Shown piece after piece: positions 54,863 to 63,866 of a DNA stretch of 64,000 nucleotides. Under the pieces are notes generated by a model. It saw only the letters and a program-made list of their open reading frames with translations, was not told the origin of the DNA and did no database searches. A program made the position numbers and the translations under genes. Within the stretch, counting starts at the first letter, position 1. Each line of letters starts with the position of its first letter. This DNA comes from Sphingobium arseniciresistens (GTDB lineage Bacteria > Pseudomonadota > Alphaproteobacteria > Sphingomonadales > Sphingomonadaceae), in contig JARFNK010000007.1 in NCBI GenBank assembly GCA_029167225.1, positions 167,939 to 231,938 on the forward strand, written 5' to 3'.

Positions 54863-55498
54863 ATGATCCGCTATGACCGGCGCACCCGCGCGCTGGCCTA
54901 TGGGCTTTCGGCGCTGTCGGGCTTTGTCGATGCAAACGCCTTCATGATGATCGGCGGCTTCTTCGTGGCCTTCATGAGCGGGAATACCACGCGGCTGGCG
55001 GTCGGCCTTGCACTCCATGGCCGGGATGCCGCCATTGCCGGCACGCTGATCGCGCTGTTCGTGCTTGGCGTGATGACGGGCGCGCTCATCGGCGACTCTG
55101 TCCGCCGGCGCAGGCGGGCCGCCGTCCTCGCTTTGCTGACCCTGCTCATCACCAGTGCGGCGGCCGTTGCCTCGCTGGGCCATCTCTGGATCGCGGCGCT
55201 GATTCTCGCCAGCGCCATGGGCGCGGAAAACGCCATCTTCCAGCGTGACGGGGAAGTCAGCATCGGCCTGACCTACATGACCGGCACATTGGTCAAATGC
55301 GGGCAGCGGATCGCAGGCGCCCTGCGCGGGGGCGATCCGCTGGCATGGCTCCCCTATCTGACGTTGTGGATGGCGCTGGCGGCGGGCGCCATCGCCGGTG
55401 CTTTGGCCTGGCGGGAATGGCATGTCGGCGGGCTCTGGATCGCGGCGGCAGGGGCTGCCCTGCTCGGCGTGGCTTCCATTGCGACCGAAAGGGAATAG
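54863..55498 (+). CDS. YoaK (DUF1275) family membrane protein
   Basis: The 211-residue protein has about six hydrophobic segments and the DUF1275 core (GFVDANAFMMIGGFFVAFMSGNTTRLAVGL, then NAIFQRDGEVSIGLTYMTGTLVK). The family is widespread and may be small-molecule transporters, which is not established. It lies 58 bases after cysS. Confidence 0.9.
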   Translation: MIRYDRRTRALAYGLSALSGFVDANAFMMIGGFFVAFMSGNTTRLAVGLALHGRDAAIAGTLIALFVLGVMTGALIGDSVRRRRRAAVLALLTLLITSAAAVASLGHLWIAALILASAMGAENAIFQRDGEVSIGLTYMTGTLVKCGQRIAGALRGGDPLAWLPYLTLWMALAAGAIAGALAWREWHVGGLWIAAAGAALLGVASIATERE

Positions 55499-55704
55499 GT
55501 CGGGCTCGACCGAAAGGAATAGGTCGGGCGGCCTGGGCTTCGATCCATGTGCCGATCTCCTTTTCCGATTACAGTGACCGACGCAATCCTGTTCCGCGAA
55601 AGACCGCTTTGGCGTAAGGAAAGAAGCCCTGTCGTGCCCCGGCCTTGCCATCGCATCGCCATGCGCGCATAGGAGCGGACCTTTTTTTGGCAGGAGACAA
55701 GACG

Positions 55705-57078
55705 GTGGCGGCGAACTGGACGCCCGGTGGCTGGCGGAATTTCAAGGGGCTGCAAATGCCCACCTATCGCGATCAGGATGCGCTTGCGCAGGCCGAGGCG
55801 CAGCTTGGAACCTATCCGCCGCTGGTCTTTGCGGGCGAAGCACGGAACCTGAAGGCGGAACTCGCCAAGGTGACGCGCGGCGAATCCTTCCTGTTGCAGG
55901 GTGGCGATTGCGCTGAAAGCTTTGCCGAATTCCACCCGAACAACATCCGCGACACGTTCCGCGTGCTGTTGCAGATGGCGGTGGTGCTGACCTTTGCCAG
56001 CAAGCTGCCGATCGTGAAGGTCGGTCGCATGGCGGGGCAGTTCGCCAAGCCGCGCTCGGCCGACATGGAAACGCTGAACGGCGTGGAGCTGCCCAGCTAT
56101 CGCGGCGACATCATCAACGACATCGCGTTCACGCCCGAGTCGCGTGAGCCCGATCCGCAGCGGATGGTGCGCGCCTACAACCAGTCGGCGGCGACGCTGA
56201 ACCTGGTCCGCGCCTTTTCGGCCGGTGGCTATGCGACGCTGGACCGGGTGCATCAGTGGACGCTCGATTTCATGGGCCGCAGCCCGTGGTCGAAGAAGTT
56301 CGAGGAGATGGCGGACCGCATCGGCGAGGCGCTGGACTTCATGCGCGCATGCGGCATCGATTCCACCACCGTACCGCAACTGCAGGGCACCAGCTTCTAC
56401 ACCAGCCATGAAGCGCTGCTGCTCCCCTATGAGCAGTCGCTGACCCGGTTGGACAGCACGTCGGGCGATTGGTACGACACCGCCGCCCATATGCTGTGGA
56501 TCGGCGATCGCACCCGCTTCGAGGGATCGGCGCATGTCGAGTTCCTGCGCGGCATCGGCAATCCGATTGGCATGAAGTGCGGCCCCAGCCTTGAGCCGGA
56601 CGCCCTTATCCGCCTGCTCGACGTGTTGAACCCCTCGCGTGAGGCGGGGCGGATCACGCTCATCACCCGCTATGGCTATGACAAGATCGAATCCGGTCTG
56701 CCCAAGCTGGTGCGCGCGGTGCTGCGCGAAGGCCATCCGGTCGTCTGGTCCTGCGACCCGATGCACGGCAATGTCGTTAAGGCGGCCAATGGCTACAAGA
56801 CGCGGCCGTTCGAGCGCATCCTTGCCGAAGTGCGCGGCTTCTTTGCCGTGCACCGCGCCGAGGGCAGCTTCGGCGGCGGCATCCATGCCGAGATGACCGG
56901 GCAGAATGTGACGGAGTGCACCGGCGGCGCCATCGCCATAACTGACGATGGCCTGGCCGATCGCTACCACACCCATTGCGACCCGCGCCTCAATGCCGCG
57001 CAGAGCCTGGAACTGGCGTTCCTGCTGGCCGAGATGCTGAACGACGAACTGGCGGAGCGCCGCAAGGCTGCCGCCTGA
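55705..57078 (+). CDS. 3-deoxy-7-phosphoheptulonate synthase, class II
   Basis: The 457-residue enzyme (DAHP synthase) makes the first shikimate-pathway intermediate from phosphoenolpyruvate and erythrose 4-phosphate. It belongs to the plant-like class [23 protein letters not shown] at the start, [11 protein letters not shown], and the metal-site stretches WSCDPMHGN and [15 protein letters not shown]. The start is a GTG with AGGAG seven bases upstream; there is no suitable ATG closer to the conserved N-terminus. In Agrobacterium relatives it is called aroG. A terminator follows. Confidence 0.96.
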   Translation: MAANWTPGGWRNFKGLQMPTYRDQDALAQAEAQLGTYPPLVFAGEARNLKAELAKVTRGESFLLQGGDCAESFAEFHPNNIRDTFRVLLQMAVVLTFASKLPIVKVGRMAGQFAKPRSADMETLNGVELPSYRGDIINDIAFTPESREPDPQRMVRAYNQSAATLNLVRAFSAGGYATLDRVHQWTLDFMGRSPWSKKFEEMADRIGEALDFMRACGIDSTTVPQLQGTSFYTSHEALLLPYEQSLTRLDSTSGDWYDTAAHMLWIGDRTRFEGSAHVEFLRGIGNPIGMKCGPSLEPDALIRLLDVLNPSREAGRITLITRYGYDKIESGLPKLVRAVLREGHPVVWSCDPMHGNVVKAANGYKTRPFERILAEVRGFFAVHRAEGSFGGGIHAEMTGQNVTECTGGAIAITDDGLADRYHTHCDPRLNAAQSLELAFLLAEMLNDELAERRKAAA

Positions 57079-57095
57079 TCTGAAAAGCGCAGAGG

Positions 57096-57136
57096 AAAGC
57101 CTGCCATCCCTGGGCTTGGGTGGCAGGCTTTCCCTT
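57096..57136 (+). terminator. Rho-independent terminator after class II DAHP synthase
   Basis: A 14-bp stem (57096-57109 with 57118-57131) around an eight-base loop is followed by TTTCCC. The hairpin lies 18 bases past the stop and, on the other strand, also faces the end of the 57224-57907 gene. Confidence 0.8.
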
Positions 57137-57223
57137 CATGCGCGGGTCGGGTCCATCGTCACGCATGAAGTCTCGGAGGGACGGAGCGTCGGTTGACGCC
57201 CCGCATCCCCTTTTTGGTGGCGC

Positions 57224-57907
57224 TTATCGCTGCTCGCCGGAAGCCGGAGTGCCGGAGTCCGTGCTGGACGCCGAACCGGAGCCTTGGGCACTGCCACTCG
57301 CAGAAGCCGCTCCCGAAACATTGGCAACACCGTTTGCGCTGTTCACGGCATTGCGGGCGCCGTCTGCCACGCTGCCGGCCTTGTCCCGCGTGGCGCCAAC
57401 GGCGCCGGCGGTGGTGTCACGGGCCTGACCGGCGGTCGTGACTACCCGGTCGCGGGCACTGCCGGCGACGCTCGTCGCCCGGTCGCGAGCATTACCGGCG
57501 ACATTGGTGGCGGTGTCGCGGGTCGCGCCCACGGCATTGCTGACGTCATTGGTGCCGAGCGTATCGACATTGAGGCCGGCATTGCCTGATCCCGATGCGT
57601 TGCCATTGGCCGAGGCGCTGTGGCTGCGACCCTTGCGGCTGGCCGATCCGGTCAGGCCGCCATCGGCGCTGCCCGATCCCGATCCGTTGGCACCGACCCG
57701 GCCATTGTGCAGGTCGACGCTGCGGTCGAGCGACCCACTGCCCGATCCGCCCAGCGTGCCGCCGAGCGAGCCAGTCGCGCCGCCGAGCGTGCCGCCAAGC
57801 CCGCCGCCGCCCATCAGGCCGCCGCCGCCGCCCAGAAGCTGGGCATGCGCCGGCGCCGAGGCCAGGCCGATCAGGCAGGTCGCGATCATGAGAGTCTTGC
57901 GGTTCAT
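57224..57907 (-). CDS. Secreted glycine-rich protein with 11-residue repeats
   Basis: The 227-residue protein has a signal peptide ending in AHAQ. Next comes a Gly-rich stretch (residues 25-60), then a Ser/Gly/Ala region, and then six tandem 11-residue repeats at residues 127-192 (DNA 57332-57529). They read as G-x-A/T-R-D-x-x-x-x-x-A, such as GATRDTATNVA, GNARDRATSVA, GSARDRVVTTA, GQARDTTAGAV and GATRDKAGSVA. The period matches group 3 LEA-like and apolipoprotein-like amphipathic repeats. The tail is Ser/Gly/Ala-rich. I recognise no enzyme. It lies next to the subtilase and ECF sigma genes. Confidence 0.75.
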   Translation of the reverse strand: MNRKTLMIATCLIGLASAPAHAQLLGGGGGLMGGGGLGGTLGGATGSLGGTLGGSGSGSLDRSVDLHNGRVGANGSGSGSADGGLTGSASRKGRSHSASANGNASGSGNAGLNVDTLGTNDVSNAVGATRDTATNVAGNARDRATSVAGSARDRVVTTAGQARDTTAGAVGATRDKAGSVADGARNAVNSANGVANVSGAASASGSAQGSGSASSTDSGTPASGEQR

Positions 57908-58000
57908 CGATCTTCTCCTTTGCAATTCAGTGCGGAGAGAACGGGAGCCGCCTGGAGTTTAATCCCGGGCCGCCGAAATAAAAGCACAAGCCACTGATAA

Positions 58001-59254
58001 TTAATGTGTATTTCTGCATGTCCCGCAGACGAGGCCGCGCCCGTAGACCTTGTCCTGGCCGCGCGCGCCCAGATCGCGGGCCTGGCGGGCGAGGGCGTCG
58101 ATGCCGCCGGCCACCATCAGCCGGCCAGCGACGAGCGGGGCGGCGAAGGATGTGCCCCGCACCTGCGCCGTGCCGCCGTTGCTGCTCGCCGCCATCATGT
58201 CGGCGCCGGGCGCGGCGAAGTCGAGATGGCGCGCGCGTCCGGCCTCCACCAATATCCGATCGCGCCTGTCCACCCCGGTCACGGCGACCACCGCGGGATA
58301 GGATGCGGGGAAGGCGGGCGGCGCCGCCGGCCCGTCATTGCCCACCGCCGCCACGACCGTCGTGCCGCGTGCGCGGGCGACACCGATCGCGCCCGACAGC
58401 AGGGGATTGTCCGGTCCGACGAGGCTGACCGTCACCACCGGCACCCGGCGCGACACCATCCACCCCAATGCCCGCGCGATGGCGAGCGCGCTGCCGCCCG
58501 CCGGGTCCGCGCCATAGACATCGGCAACCAGCAGGGGCGTGCCCGGCGCCGCGCCCTTGATGGCGCCATTGCCGGCGATCAGAGAGGCGACGGCGGTGCC
58601 ATGGCCGCTGGGCAAGGGGGCGCCCCGTGCGAAGCCGCGCTGCTCGACCGCGCCCGTCAGCGAGGGGTGCCGCGCGACGCCGCCGTCGATCAGCCCTGCG
58701 ATCCTGCCGCTGCCCGCGGTTCCTTCGGCCAGTGCCGTGCCTTGTGTCACAGCCGGAGCGGGGCCGCTGGCGAAATAGAGCGTGTCGCCCGCCACCTGCG
58801 CGCCTGCCGCCAGTTTGCGAATACGGCGGATGGCGCCGGCCAGCGCCTGATCCTCCGGTACGGTTACGCGCAGGACGGACAGGTCCAGTCCGTCAATCCG
58901 CTCGTCTGCCACGGCATAGCCTGCCCCGGTGAGCGCAGCCCGCATGGTGTCGTCGGCGCCCGTGACCAGCACTGTGTCGCGCACGGCGGGATCGCCCCGG
59001 TCATCCGCCGCCACGTTCGCGCGATTGGTACGCAGCAAGGCGATGATCCGATCCGCGCGCAGCGAGAGCAGCCGGTCGGCGATCCGCGCGGGGGAAAGCT
59101 GCTGGAGGTCGTCCACGCCCAGCCGGCTGCCCAGATCATCGATCAGGCCCGGCACGACCCGGCCGATGGGCTGGCCGCCCGGCAGCAGCTGGGCAAGTGC
59201 GATCGCGGGGAGCAGGCCTGCCAGTGCGGCGATAAGAGTGATCGGGCGAGCCAT
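58001..59254 (-). CDS. S8 family (subtilisin-like) serine protease
   Basis: The 417-residue secreted protease has a signal peptide and an inhibitor-like pro-region (residues 90-165). The catalytic triad is Asp190 (GLIDGGV), His218 (GHGTAVASL) and Ser369 (GTSFAAPLVAG), with oxyanion Asn306 (VGNDG). Cys pairs near the C-terminus (VCGTC) may form a disulfide. It is divergent from the ECF sigma gene across a 117-base gap that contains a perfect inverted repeat. A plausible target is a surface or periplasmic protein, but none is shown by the sequence. Confidence 0.92.
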   Translation of the reverse strand: MARPITLIAALAGLLPAIALAQLLPGGQPIGRVVPGLIDDLGSRLGVDDLQQLSPARIADRLLSLRADRIIALLRTNRANVAADDRGDPAVRDTVLVTGADDTMRAALTGAGYAVADERIDGLDLSVLRVTVPEDQALAGAIRRIRKLAAGAQVAGDTLYFASGPAPAVTQGTALAEGTAGSGRIAGLIDGGVARHPSLTGAVEQRGFARGAPLPSGHGTAVASLIAGNGAIKGAAPGTPLLVADVYGADPAGGSALAIARALGWMVSRRVPVVTVSLVGPDNPLLSGAIGVARARGTTVVAAVGNDGPAAPPAFPASYPAVVAVTGVDRRDRILVEAGRARHLDFAAPGADMMAASSNGGTAQVRGTSFAAPLVAGRLMVAGGIDALARQARDLGARGQDKVYGRGLVCGTCRNTH

Positions 59255-59305
59255 GGCTGGACGTTCCTTACGCGGGCAAAACGGTCTTGCGGAAAAATAT
59301 ATCCG

Positions 59306-59349
59306 CGTTGGGGATGAAACGTGCGGGGAAGGACGTTTCATCCCCAACG
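59306..59349. promoter_or_regulatory. Perfect 17-bp inverted repeat between subtilase and ECF sigma genes
   Basis: The arms 59306-59322 (CGTTGGGGATGAAACGT) and 59333-59349 are exact inverted copies around a 10-base spacer. Each strand presents GGAT-GAAAC near one arm and CGTT in the other, about 18 bases away, like the -35 and -10 boxes of an ECF-type promoter. The distances to the two start codons (about 50 to the subtilase and 22 to sigma) fit a symmetrical bidirectional promoter recognised by the encoded sigma factor; it could also be an operator. Confidence 0.7.
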
Positions 59350-59371
59350 TAACACGGATATCGGAGCCCCG

Positions 59372-59860
59372 ATGGCATTCGAACAGGAATTGCTGGCACT
59401 GGTGCCAAGGCTACGCCGCTTCGCAGCCAGTCTGTCCCGCAATGTGGCGGATGGCGACGATCTGACGCAGGCGGCGCTGGAACGGGCGCTGCGATCACGC
59501 GACCAATGGCAGGAGGGCAGCCGGCTCGACAGCTGGATGTACAGGATCATGCGCAATCTATGGATAGACGAGGCGCGGGCGCGCCAGCGGGCGGCGAAAA
59601 CCTTCGCTCCCGAAGAGGCGGGGGCCGCCGTCGGCCATGCCGGGGATCGCGATATCGAAGCATCGGTGATGCTGTCGGATGTCGACCGTGCCATGGCGCA
59701 GTTGCCGGAGGAACAGCGCGAGGCGATCGCGCTCGTGCTGGTGGAGGGGCTGTCCTACAAGGAAGCCGCTGATGTGCTGGGCATCCCCATGGGCACGCTG
59801 ACCTCGCGGCTGGTACGGGGACGTGGCGCGCTGATCGCGCTGATGGGAGAGGCAGCATGA
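59372..59860 (+). CDS. ECF-type RNA polymerase sigma factor
   Basis: The 162-residue protein has sigma region 2 (LVPRLRRFAASLSRN, DDLTQAALERALRS, LDSWMYRIMRNLWIDEARAR) and region 4 (LPEEQREAIALVLVEGLSYKEAADVLGIPMGTLTSRLVRGR), without region 3, as in ECF factors. It directs RNA polymerase to a small regulon, often including its own promoter. The next gene, overlapping by ATGA, encodes a membrane anti-sigma factor. Confidence 0.95.
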   Translation: MAFEQELLALVPRLRRFAASLSRNVADGDDLTQAALERALRSRDQWQEGSRLDSWMYRIMRNLWIDEARARQRAAKTFAPEEAGAAVGHAGDRDIEASVMLSDVDRAMAQLPEEQREAIALVLVEGLSYKEAADVLGIPMGTLTSRLVRGRGALIALMGEAA

Positions 59861-60585
59861 GCGGGCCGGCGGAACGGATGAACGGACTGAGCGAGGAGAT
59901 GCTGATCGCCTATGCCGATGGCGAGTTGGACGAGCTTAATCGGCGGCGGGTGGAGCAGGCAGTGGCTGCGGACCCGGCGCTGGCCGCGCGGCTGGCCCAG
60001 CATGTCGCGTTGCGCGAACGGCTATCGGGCCACTATGCCCTGATCGCCGATGCACCGGTCCCTGATCGCTTCGCCGCGCTGCTCAAGGCGGAGGACAAAA
60101 TCGTCGATCTGGCCGCTGCGCGCGAGCGCCGTCGCCCCGTGGCACGCAGCTGGATGATAAGCGGGGCGCTGGCTGCGTCTCTTGTGATCGGGCTCTTGCT
60201 GGGACGCGGCATCGGGGGAGAGTCGGGGCCGGTAGGCATCGCCAATGGACAGATGGTGGCGCAGGGCGCGCTGGCGCAGACGCTCGACAGCCAATTGGCC
60301 TCAGCCCAGGCTGCGGGCACGCCCTACCGCATCGGCATCAGCTTCCGCGCGAAGGATGGCGCATGGTGCCGCAGTTTCGACGGTGCGGCGCTGGCCGGCG
60401 TCGCCTGCCGCGGCGATGGGGCATGGCGGCTGGAGCAGGCCGTGGGCGGCCGGGCTCAGGCGACGGATTACCGTCAGGCAGCGTCGGGCGATCCCCGCGT
60501 CATGGCGACGGTCGAGGGGCTGATCGCCGGCGACGCGGCCGATGCCGCCACAGAGCGGCAGGCGCGCGACGCCGGCTGGAAATGA
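59857..60585 (+). CDS. Transmembrane anti-sigma factor
   Basis: The 242-residue protein begins with an anti-sigma-like cytoplasmic segment (LSEEMLIAYADGELDELNRRRV). It has a transmembrane helix around residues 98-117 and a periplasmic domain holding two cysteines (GAWCRSF and GVACRG). It overlaps the sigma gene by four bases, the normal arrangement for a sigma/anti-sigma pair. A zinc-binding HxxxCxxC motif is not present. The periplasmic domain could be the sensor. Confidence 0.9.
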   Translation: MSGPAERMNGLSEEMLIAYADGELDELNRRRVEQAVAADPALAARLAQHVALRERLSGHYALIADAPVPDRFAALLKAEDKIVDLAAARERRRPVARSWMISGALAASLVIGLLLGRGIGGESGPVGIANGQMVAQGALAQTLDSQLASAQAAGTPYRIGISFRAKDGAWCRSFDGAALAGVACRGDGAWRLEQAVGGRAQATDYRQAASGDPRVMATVEGLIAGDAADAATERQARDAGWK

Positions 60586-60608
60586 TCGCTGCGGGTGAGC
60601 AGGCGCGG

Positions 60609-61307
60609 CTATGCGTCCTTGCCCAGCGTGCGATAGGCAAAGCCGCCCAGCAGGCCGCCGATCACCGGCGCGACCCAGAACAGCCAGAGCTGCTGTAGCG
60701 CAAGCCCGCCCTCGACGATCGCCGGGCCGGTGGCGCGGGCCGGATTGACCGATGTGTTGGTGATCGGGATCGAAATCAGGTGGATGAGCGTCAGCGCCAG
60801 CCCGATCGCCAGCGGCGCGATGCCGACCGGCGCCTTGATGCTGGTCGCGCCCATGATGATGAACAGGAAGAAGAAGGTCAGCAGCACTTCGGCGAGGAAG
60901 CAGGAGACGAGGTCATAGCCGCCGGGCGATCCTTCGCCGAAGCCGTTGGCGGCAAGGCCACTGCTCGCCAGCGCGAAATCCGGGGCGCCGCGCGCGATCG
61001 TGTAGAGCGCGAAGGCGGCGGCGATGCCGCCCAGTACCTGCGCGATGATATAGACCGGGATGTCCTTCGCCGCGAAGCGTCCGCCTGCCCACAGGCCCAG
61101 CGTGACGGCCGGATTGAAATGGCCACCCGAGATGTGGCCGACGGCATAGGCCATGGTGACGACCGTCAGGCCAAAGGCCAGCGCGACGCCCAGCAGGCCG
61201 ATGCCGACCTCTGGAAAGCCCGCGGCGATCACGGCGCTGCCGCAGCCGCCGAAGACCAGCCAGAAGGTGCCGAGAAATTCCGCTATGGCGCGGTTCATGT
61301 TGTTCAT
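60609..61307 (-). CDS. aqpZ: Aquaporin Z
   Basis: The 232-residue water channel has both NPA motifs ([10 protein letters not shown] and NPARATGP) and the AqpZ-type [18 protein letters not shown] at the first helix. It mediates rapid osmotic water movement in the inner membrane. GGGAGAGAAT precedes the ATG at 61307; an ATG three codons further in is possible. Confidence 0.96.
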   Translation of the reverse strand: MNNMNRAIAEFLGTFWLVFGGCGSAVIAAGFPEVGIGLLGVALAFGLTVVTMAYAVGHISGGHFNPAVTLGLWAGGRFAAKDIPVYIIAQVLGGIAAAFALYTIARGAPDFALASSGLAANGFGEGSPGGYDLVSCFLAEVLLTFFFLFIIMGATSIKAPVGIAPLAIGLALTLIHLISIPITNTSVNPARATGPAIVEGGLALQQLWLFWVAPVIGGLLGGFAYRTLGKDA

Positions 61308-61431
61308 GGCATTCTCTCCCCCGAACACATCTTCAGACCGAAGAGATGCCTGAAGCCTATGGATGACGTTCGCGACGCTATCGTAACGTCTACGCGTCAT
61401 GGCCCTCAAATTCAACGCGGAGAAACCCCCA

Positions 61432-61698
61432 ATGATGTCTTCCAAATTGCTGATGGCGCCGCTTGGCGCCTTGCTGCTGCAGGGTTGTATCGCGAAGACG
61501 GCGGTCGACGTCGTGACCCTGCCCGTGCGCGCCGGCGCGCAGGCGGCCGACTGGGCGACGACCAGCCAGGAGGAATCCGATCGGAACTACGGCAGGAAGA
61601 TGCGCAAGCAGGAGGCGCGGCAAGCCCGCGAAGCGAAGGAGGCGGCCAAGGAACGCCGCCGCCAGTGCCGCGCGCAGGGCTATGACGACAATTGTTGA
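61432..61698 (+). CDS. Small predicted lipoprotein
   Basis: The 88-residue product has a signal with lipobox LLLQGC and a short basic, alpha-helical tail rich in Lys, Arg and Glu ([21 protein letters not shown]). No function is known. An in-frame start at 61399 would add residues that precede the signal, so it is not preferred. Confidence 0.65.
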   Translation: MMSSKLLMAPLGALLLQGCIAKTAVDVVTLPVRAGAQAADWATTSQEESDRNYGRKMRKQEARQAREAKEAAKERRRQCRAQGYDDNC

Positions 61699-61813
61699 GC
61701 ACGCGGCCATGCCCATGGCGTAATTCCCCCCGATGATCGTTCTAAACCATCGTGCGGAAACGAATTTATTCGGCCAGATCAGGATGTGACGGACAACTGT
61801 TTTTGGGGGCAGA

Positions 61814-63022
61814 ATGGACAGGCGGCAGTTTCTCAATCACGGCACGGCGGGTCTCGCGGCGCTTGGCCTCGGTTCCATGTCCGGCATCGCATCGGCGACC
61901 GAGGCGGTACTGGCCGCATCGCGAAGCATAGAGCCGCTGCGGGCCAGCGCCGACCGGATCTTCCGTACCACCGTCTGCCTGCGCCCCTTCCGCGCCGCCG
62001 GGCCGCGCATCGAAGTGGAAGAGGTTGGCCGCAAGCGGGTCGTCCATAATTATGGCCATGGTGGCAGCGGCTGGTCGCTGTCATGGGGATCGGCGATGCT
62101 CGCCGTGCCGATGGCGCTGGAAGGCGGTGCGCAGGAAATAGCTGTCGTCGGCGCCGGCGCCCTTGGGCTGACGGCGGCGCTGACGGCACAGCGGATGGGC
62201 ACGAAGGTGACGATCTACGCCAAGGAACGCTTCCCGCTCGTCCGCTCCGCCCGCGCCACCGGCACATGGAGCCCGGATTCGCGCGTGGCCATGGCGAAGG
62301 ATGTCGACGCCGGTTTCGCCGATCGCTGGGAGAAGATGGCGCGCACCTCCTTCTCCACCTTCCAAGGCTTTCTGGGGATGGCCGGCAATCCGGTCGAGTG
62401 GACGGACCGCTACATGCTGCTCGATATGTCGCTTGCCGATACGCGGGCGGCCAGCAAGGCGAAGCGGGAAGGGAAGCCCGCCGATTTCCTGCATCTGGAG
62501 GAACGGTTGCAGGACATTACCCCACGCGCCCTGCAACTTGGGCCGGGGATGCATCCCTTCTCCACCCCCTATGCGGCGATCAACAGCTCGCTGACCTTCA
62601 ATGTCGCCGACCTCATGCACCAGCTGGAGAGCGATTTCCTGCTGGCCGGTGGACGGATGGTGCCGATGGAATTCTTCACGCCGTCGGATTTCGGCAGGAT
62701 CAGGGAAAAGGTGGTCATCAACTGTACCGGCTATGGCGCGCGGGCGCTCTGGAAGGATGAGAGCATCGTTCCCGTGCGCGGCCAGATCGCCTGGCTGATC
62801 CCGCAAGCGAACGCCATTTATGGCCTCAGCTACAAGACGCTGAACGTGCTCGCCCGCCGCGACGGCATCGTCGTGCAGGAATCGGGTGAGGACGAATGGT
62901 TCGGCTATAATGAAGACAACGAAACGCCGGACATGACCGCTGCCTATAATTCGGTAGCTGAGTTGGCCGGGTTCTTCGCGAAACCCGCGCCCGCTGCTAC
63001 CGGCGTCGTCGCTAAGGGCTGA
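61814..63022 (+). CDS. DAO-type FAD-dependent oxidoreductase, Tat-exported
   Basis: The 402-residue protein has a twin-arginine signal (MDRRQFLNHG then a hydrophobic stretch) and a D-amino-acid oxidase/DadA-like fold with the FAD-binding VVGAGALGLTAALTAQRMG and the second HGGSGWSLSWGSA, the latter a D-amino-acid-oxidase-like glycine motif (VHNYGHGGSG). It probably oxidises an amino acid or amine in the periplasm; the substrate is not known. Its stop directly abuts the convergent lipoprotein stop (TGA/TCA). Confidence 0.9.
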   Translation: MDRRQFLNHGTAGLAALGLGSMSGIASATEAVLAASRSIEPLRASADRIFRTTVCLRPFRAAGPRIEVEEVGRKRVVHNYGHGGSGWSLSWGSAMLAVPMALEGGAQEIAVVGAGALGLTAALTAQRMGTKVTIYAKERFPLVRSARATGTWSPDSRVAMAKDVDAGFADRWEKMARTSFSTFQGFLGMAGNPVEWTDRYMLLDMSLADTRAASKAKREGKPADFLHLEERLQDITPRALQLGPGMHPFSTPYAAINSSLTFNVADLMHQLESDFLLAGGRMVPMEFFTPSDFGRIREKVVINCTGYGARALWKDESIVPVRGQIAWLIPQANAIYGLSYKTLNVLARRDGIVVQESGEDEWFGYNEDNETPDMTAAYNSVAELAGFFAKPAPAATGVVAKG

Positions 63023-63541
63023 TCAGCCCTTCCAGTCGAGCCCTGCCGTATCGAAGGTGAAGCTGGTCTTCGCCTCCTTGGGGCCGGTGACGAGGTCGAC
63101 CTTCAGCGTCTTGCTGCCGATGATCTCGTCGGCAGCCTTGCGGGCGGGCGGGATTTCGATGCCGTCCTTCGTGTCGGCGATCCGGCCCTTCCATTGCTCG
63201 GCGGGCTTGCCGTCGACGCTGGCGGAGACCTGGCAGTCGGACAGATCGCAGCTGAACGGCGCGCCGACCAGCTTCACGGTCACGCCGGTCTCGCCGCTCC
63301 TCAGCTTCTGCAGCAGCACGACCGAGAAGGTGTCAGGCGCGGTCATCGTCGCGACCGTATTGGCGCTACCGATATAGGCGAGCTTGATGGGCGCGCCGCC
63401 GCCTTCGGGCTGCTTGCTTTCATATTTCCAGCTCTGGCCGATCTGCTCGCGCTGCGTCGGGCCCTTCTCCTGCTTGCTGCAGGCGCCGAGCAGCGTGATT
63501 CCCGCAAGGGCCAAGCCAGCGGCAGGGAGGATGATTCGCAT
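63023..63541 (-). CDS. Predicted lipoprotein
   Basis: The 172-residue protein has a lipoprotein signal (LALAGITLLGAC) and a beta-rich domain with two Cys (FSCDLSDCQVSASVD), perhaps a disulfide pair. I do not recognise a family. The upstream in-frame extension lacks a signal, so the start at 63541 is chosen, with an AAGGA eight bases before the ATG. The gene at 63573-63866 in the same direction may form a unit with it. Confidence 0.78.
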   Translation of the reverse strand: MRIILPAAGLALAGITLLGACSKQEKGPTQREQIGQSWKYESKQPEGGGAPIKLAYIGSANTVATMTAPDTFSVVLLQKLRSGETGVTVKLVGAPFSCDLSDCQVSASVDGKPAEQWKGRIADTKDGIEIPPARKAADEIIGSKTLKVDLVTGPKEAKTSFTFDTAGLDWKG

Positions 63542-63572
63542 CGGAAATCCTTTTCGTGGAATGGCGCGCCGC

Positions 63573-63866
63573 TCAGGCGAACAGGTCGGGCCGCTCGGCC
63601 TCTTCCAGTTCGGGCGGCACGCGCAATTGAGGGGGAAGCTGCTCGGATTTTCCAAGCGTGAGCCCGCGCCGCTTGGGCGGGTCGATCCCCGGTGCCTGAA
63701 TGGCCATGGATGCCATGGTCGCGGCCATGATTTCCCAAGGCAGCATCCACAGCGACAGGGCGATCGAGATCGGACCGGCGGCGAAGGGATCAGCGCCGGG
63801 CAGAGATTTGGGCACCGCGGGAAGCGGCCGATCGGACGACGTCTGAGTTTCCATGGACCGAGACAT
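63573..63866 (-). CDS. Hypothetical small protein
   Basis: The 97-residue product has a Pro-rich N-terminus, one hydrophobic segment (ISIALSLWMLPWEIMAATMA) and a polar C-terminus ending ERPDLFA. I cannot assign it. Starts at 63866 and 63854 are both possible, and neither has a good ribosome-binding site. It is separated by 31 bases from the lipoprotein gene, which supports but does not prove that it is real. Confidence 0.5.
   Translation of the reverse strand: MSRSMETQTSSDRPLPAVPKSLPGADPFAAGPISIALSLWMLPWEIMAATMASMAIQAPGIDPPKRRGLTLGKSEQLPPQLRVPPELEEAERPDLFA

Noticed and set aside
52543-54864. A 773-codon minus-strand reading frame
   Set aside because: It is antisense to the GreA-like and cysS genes and shows no domain.
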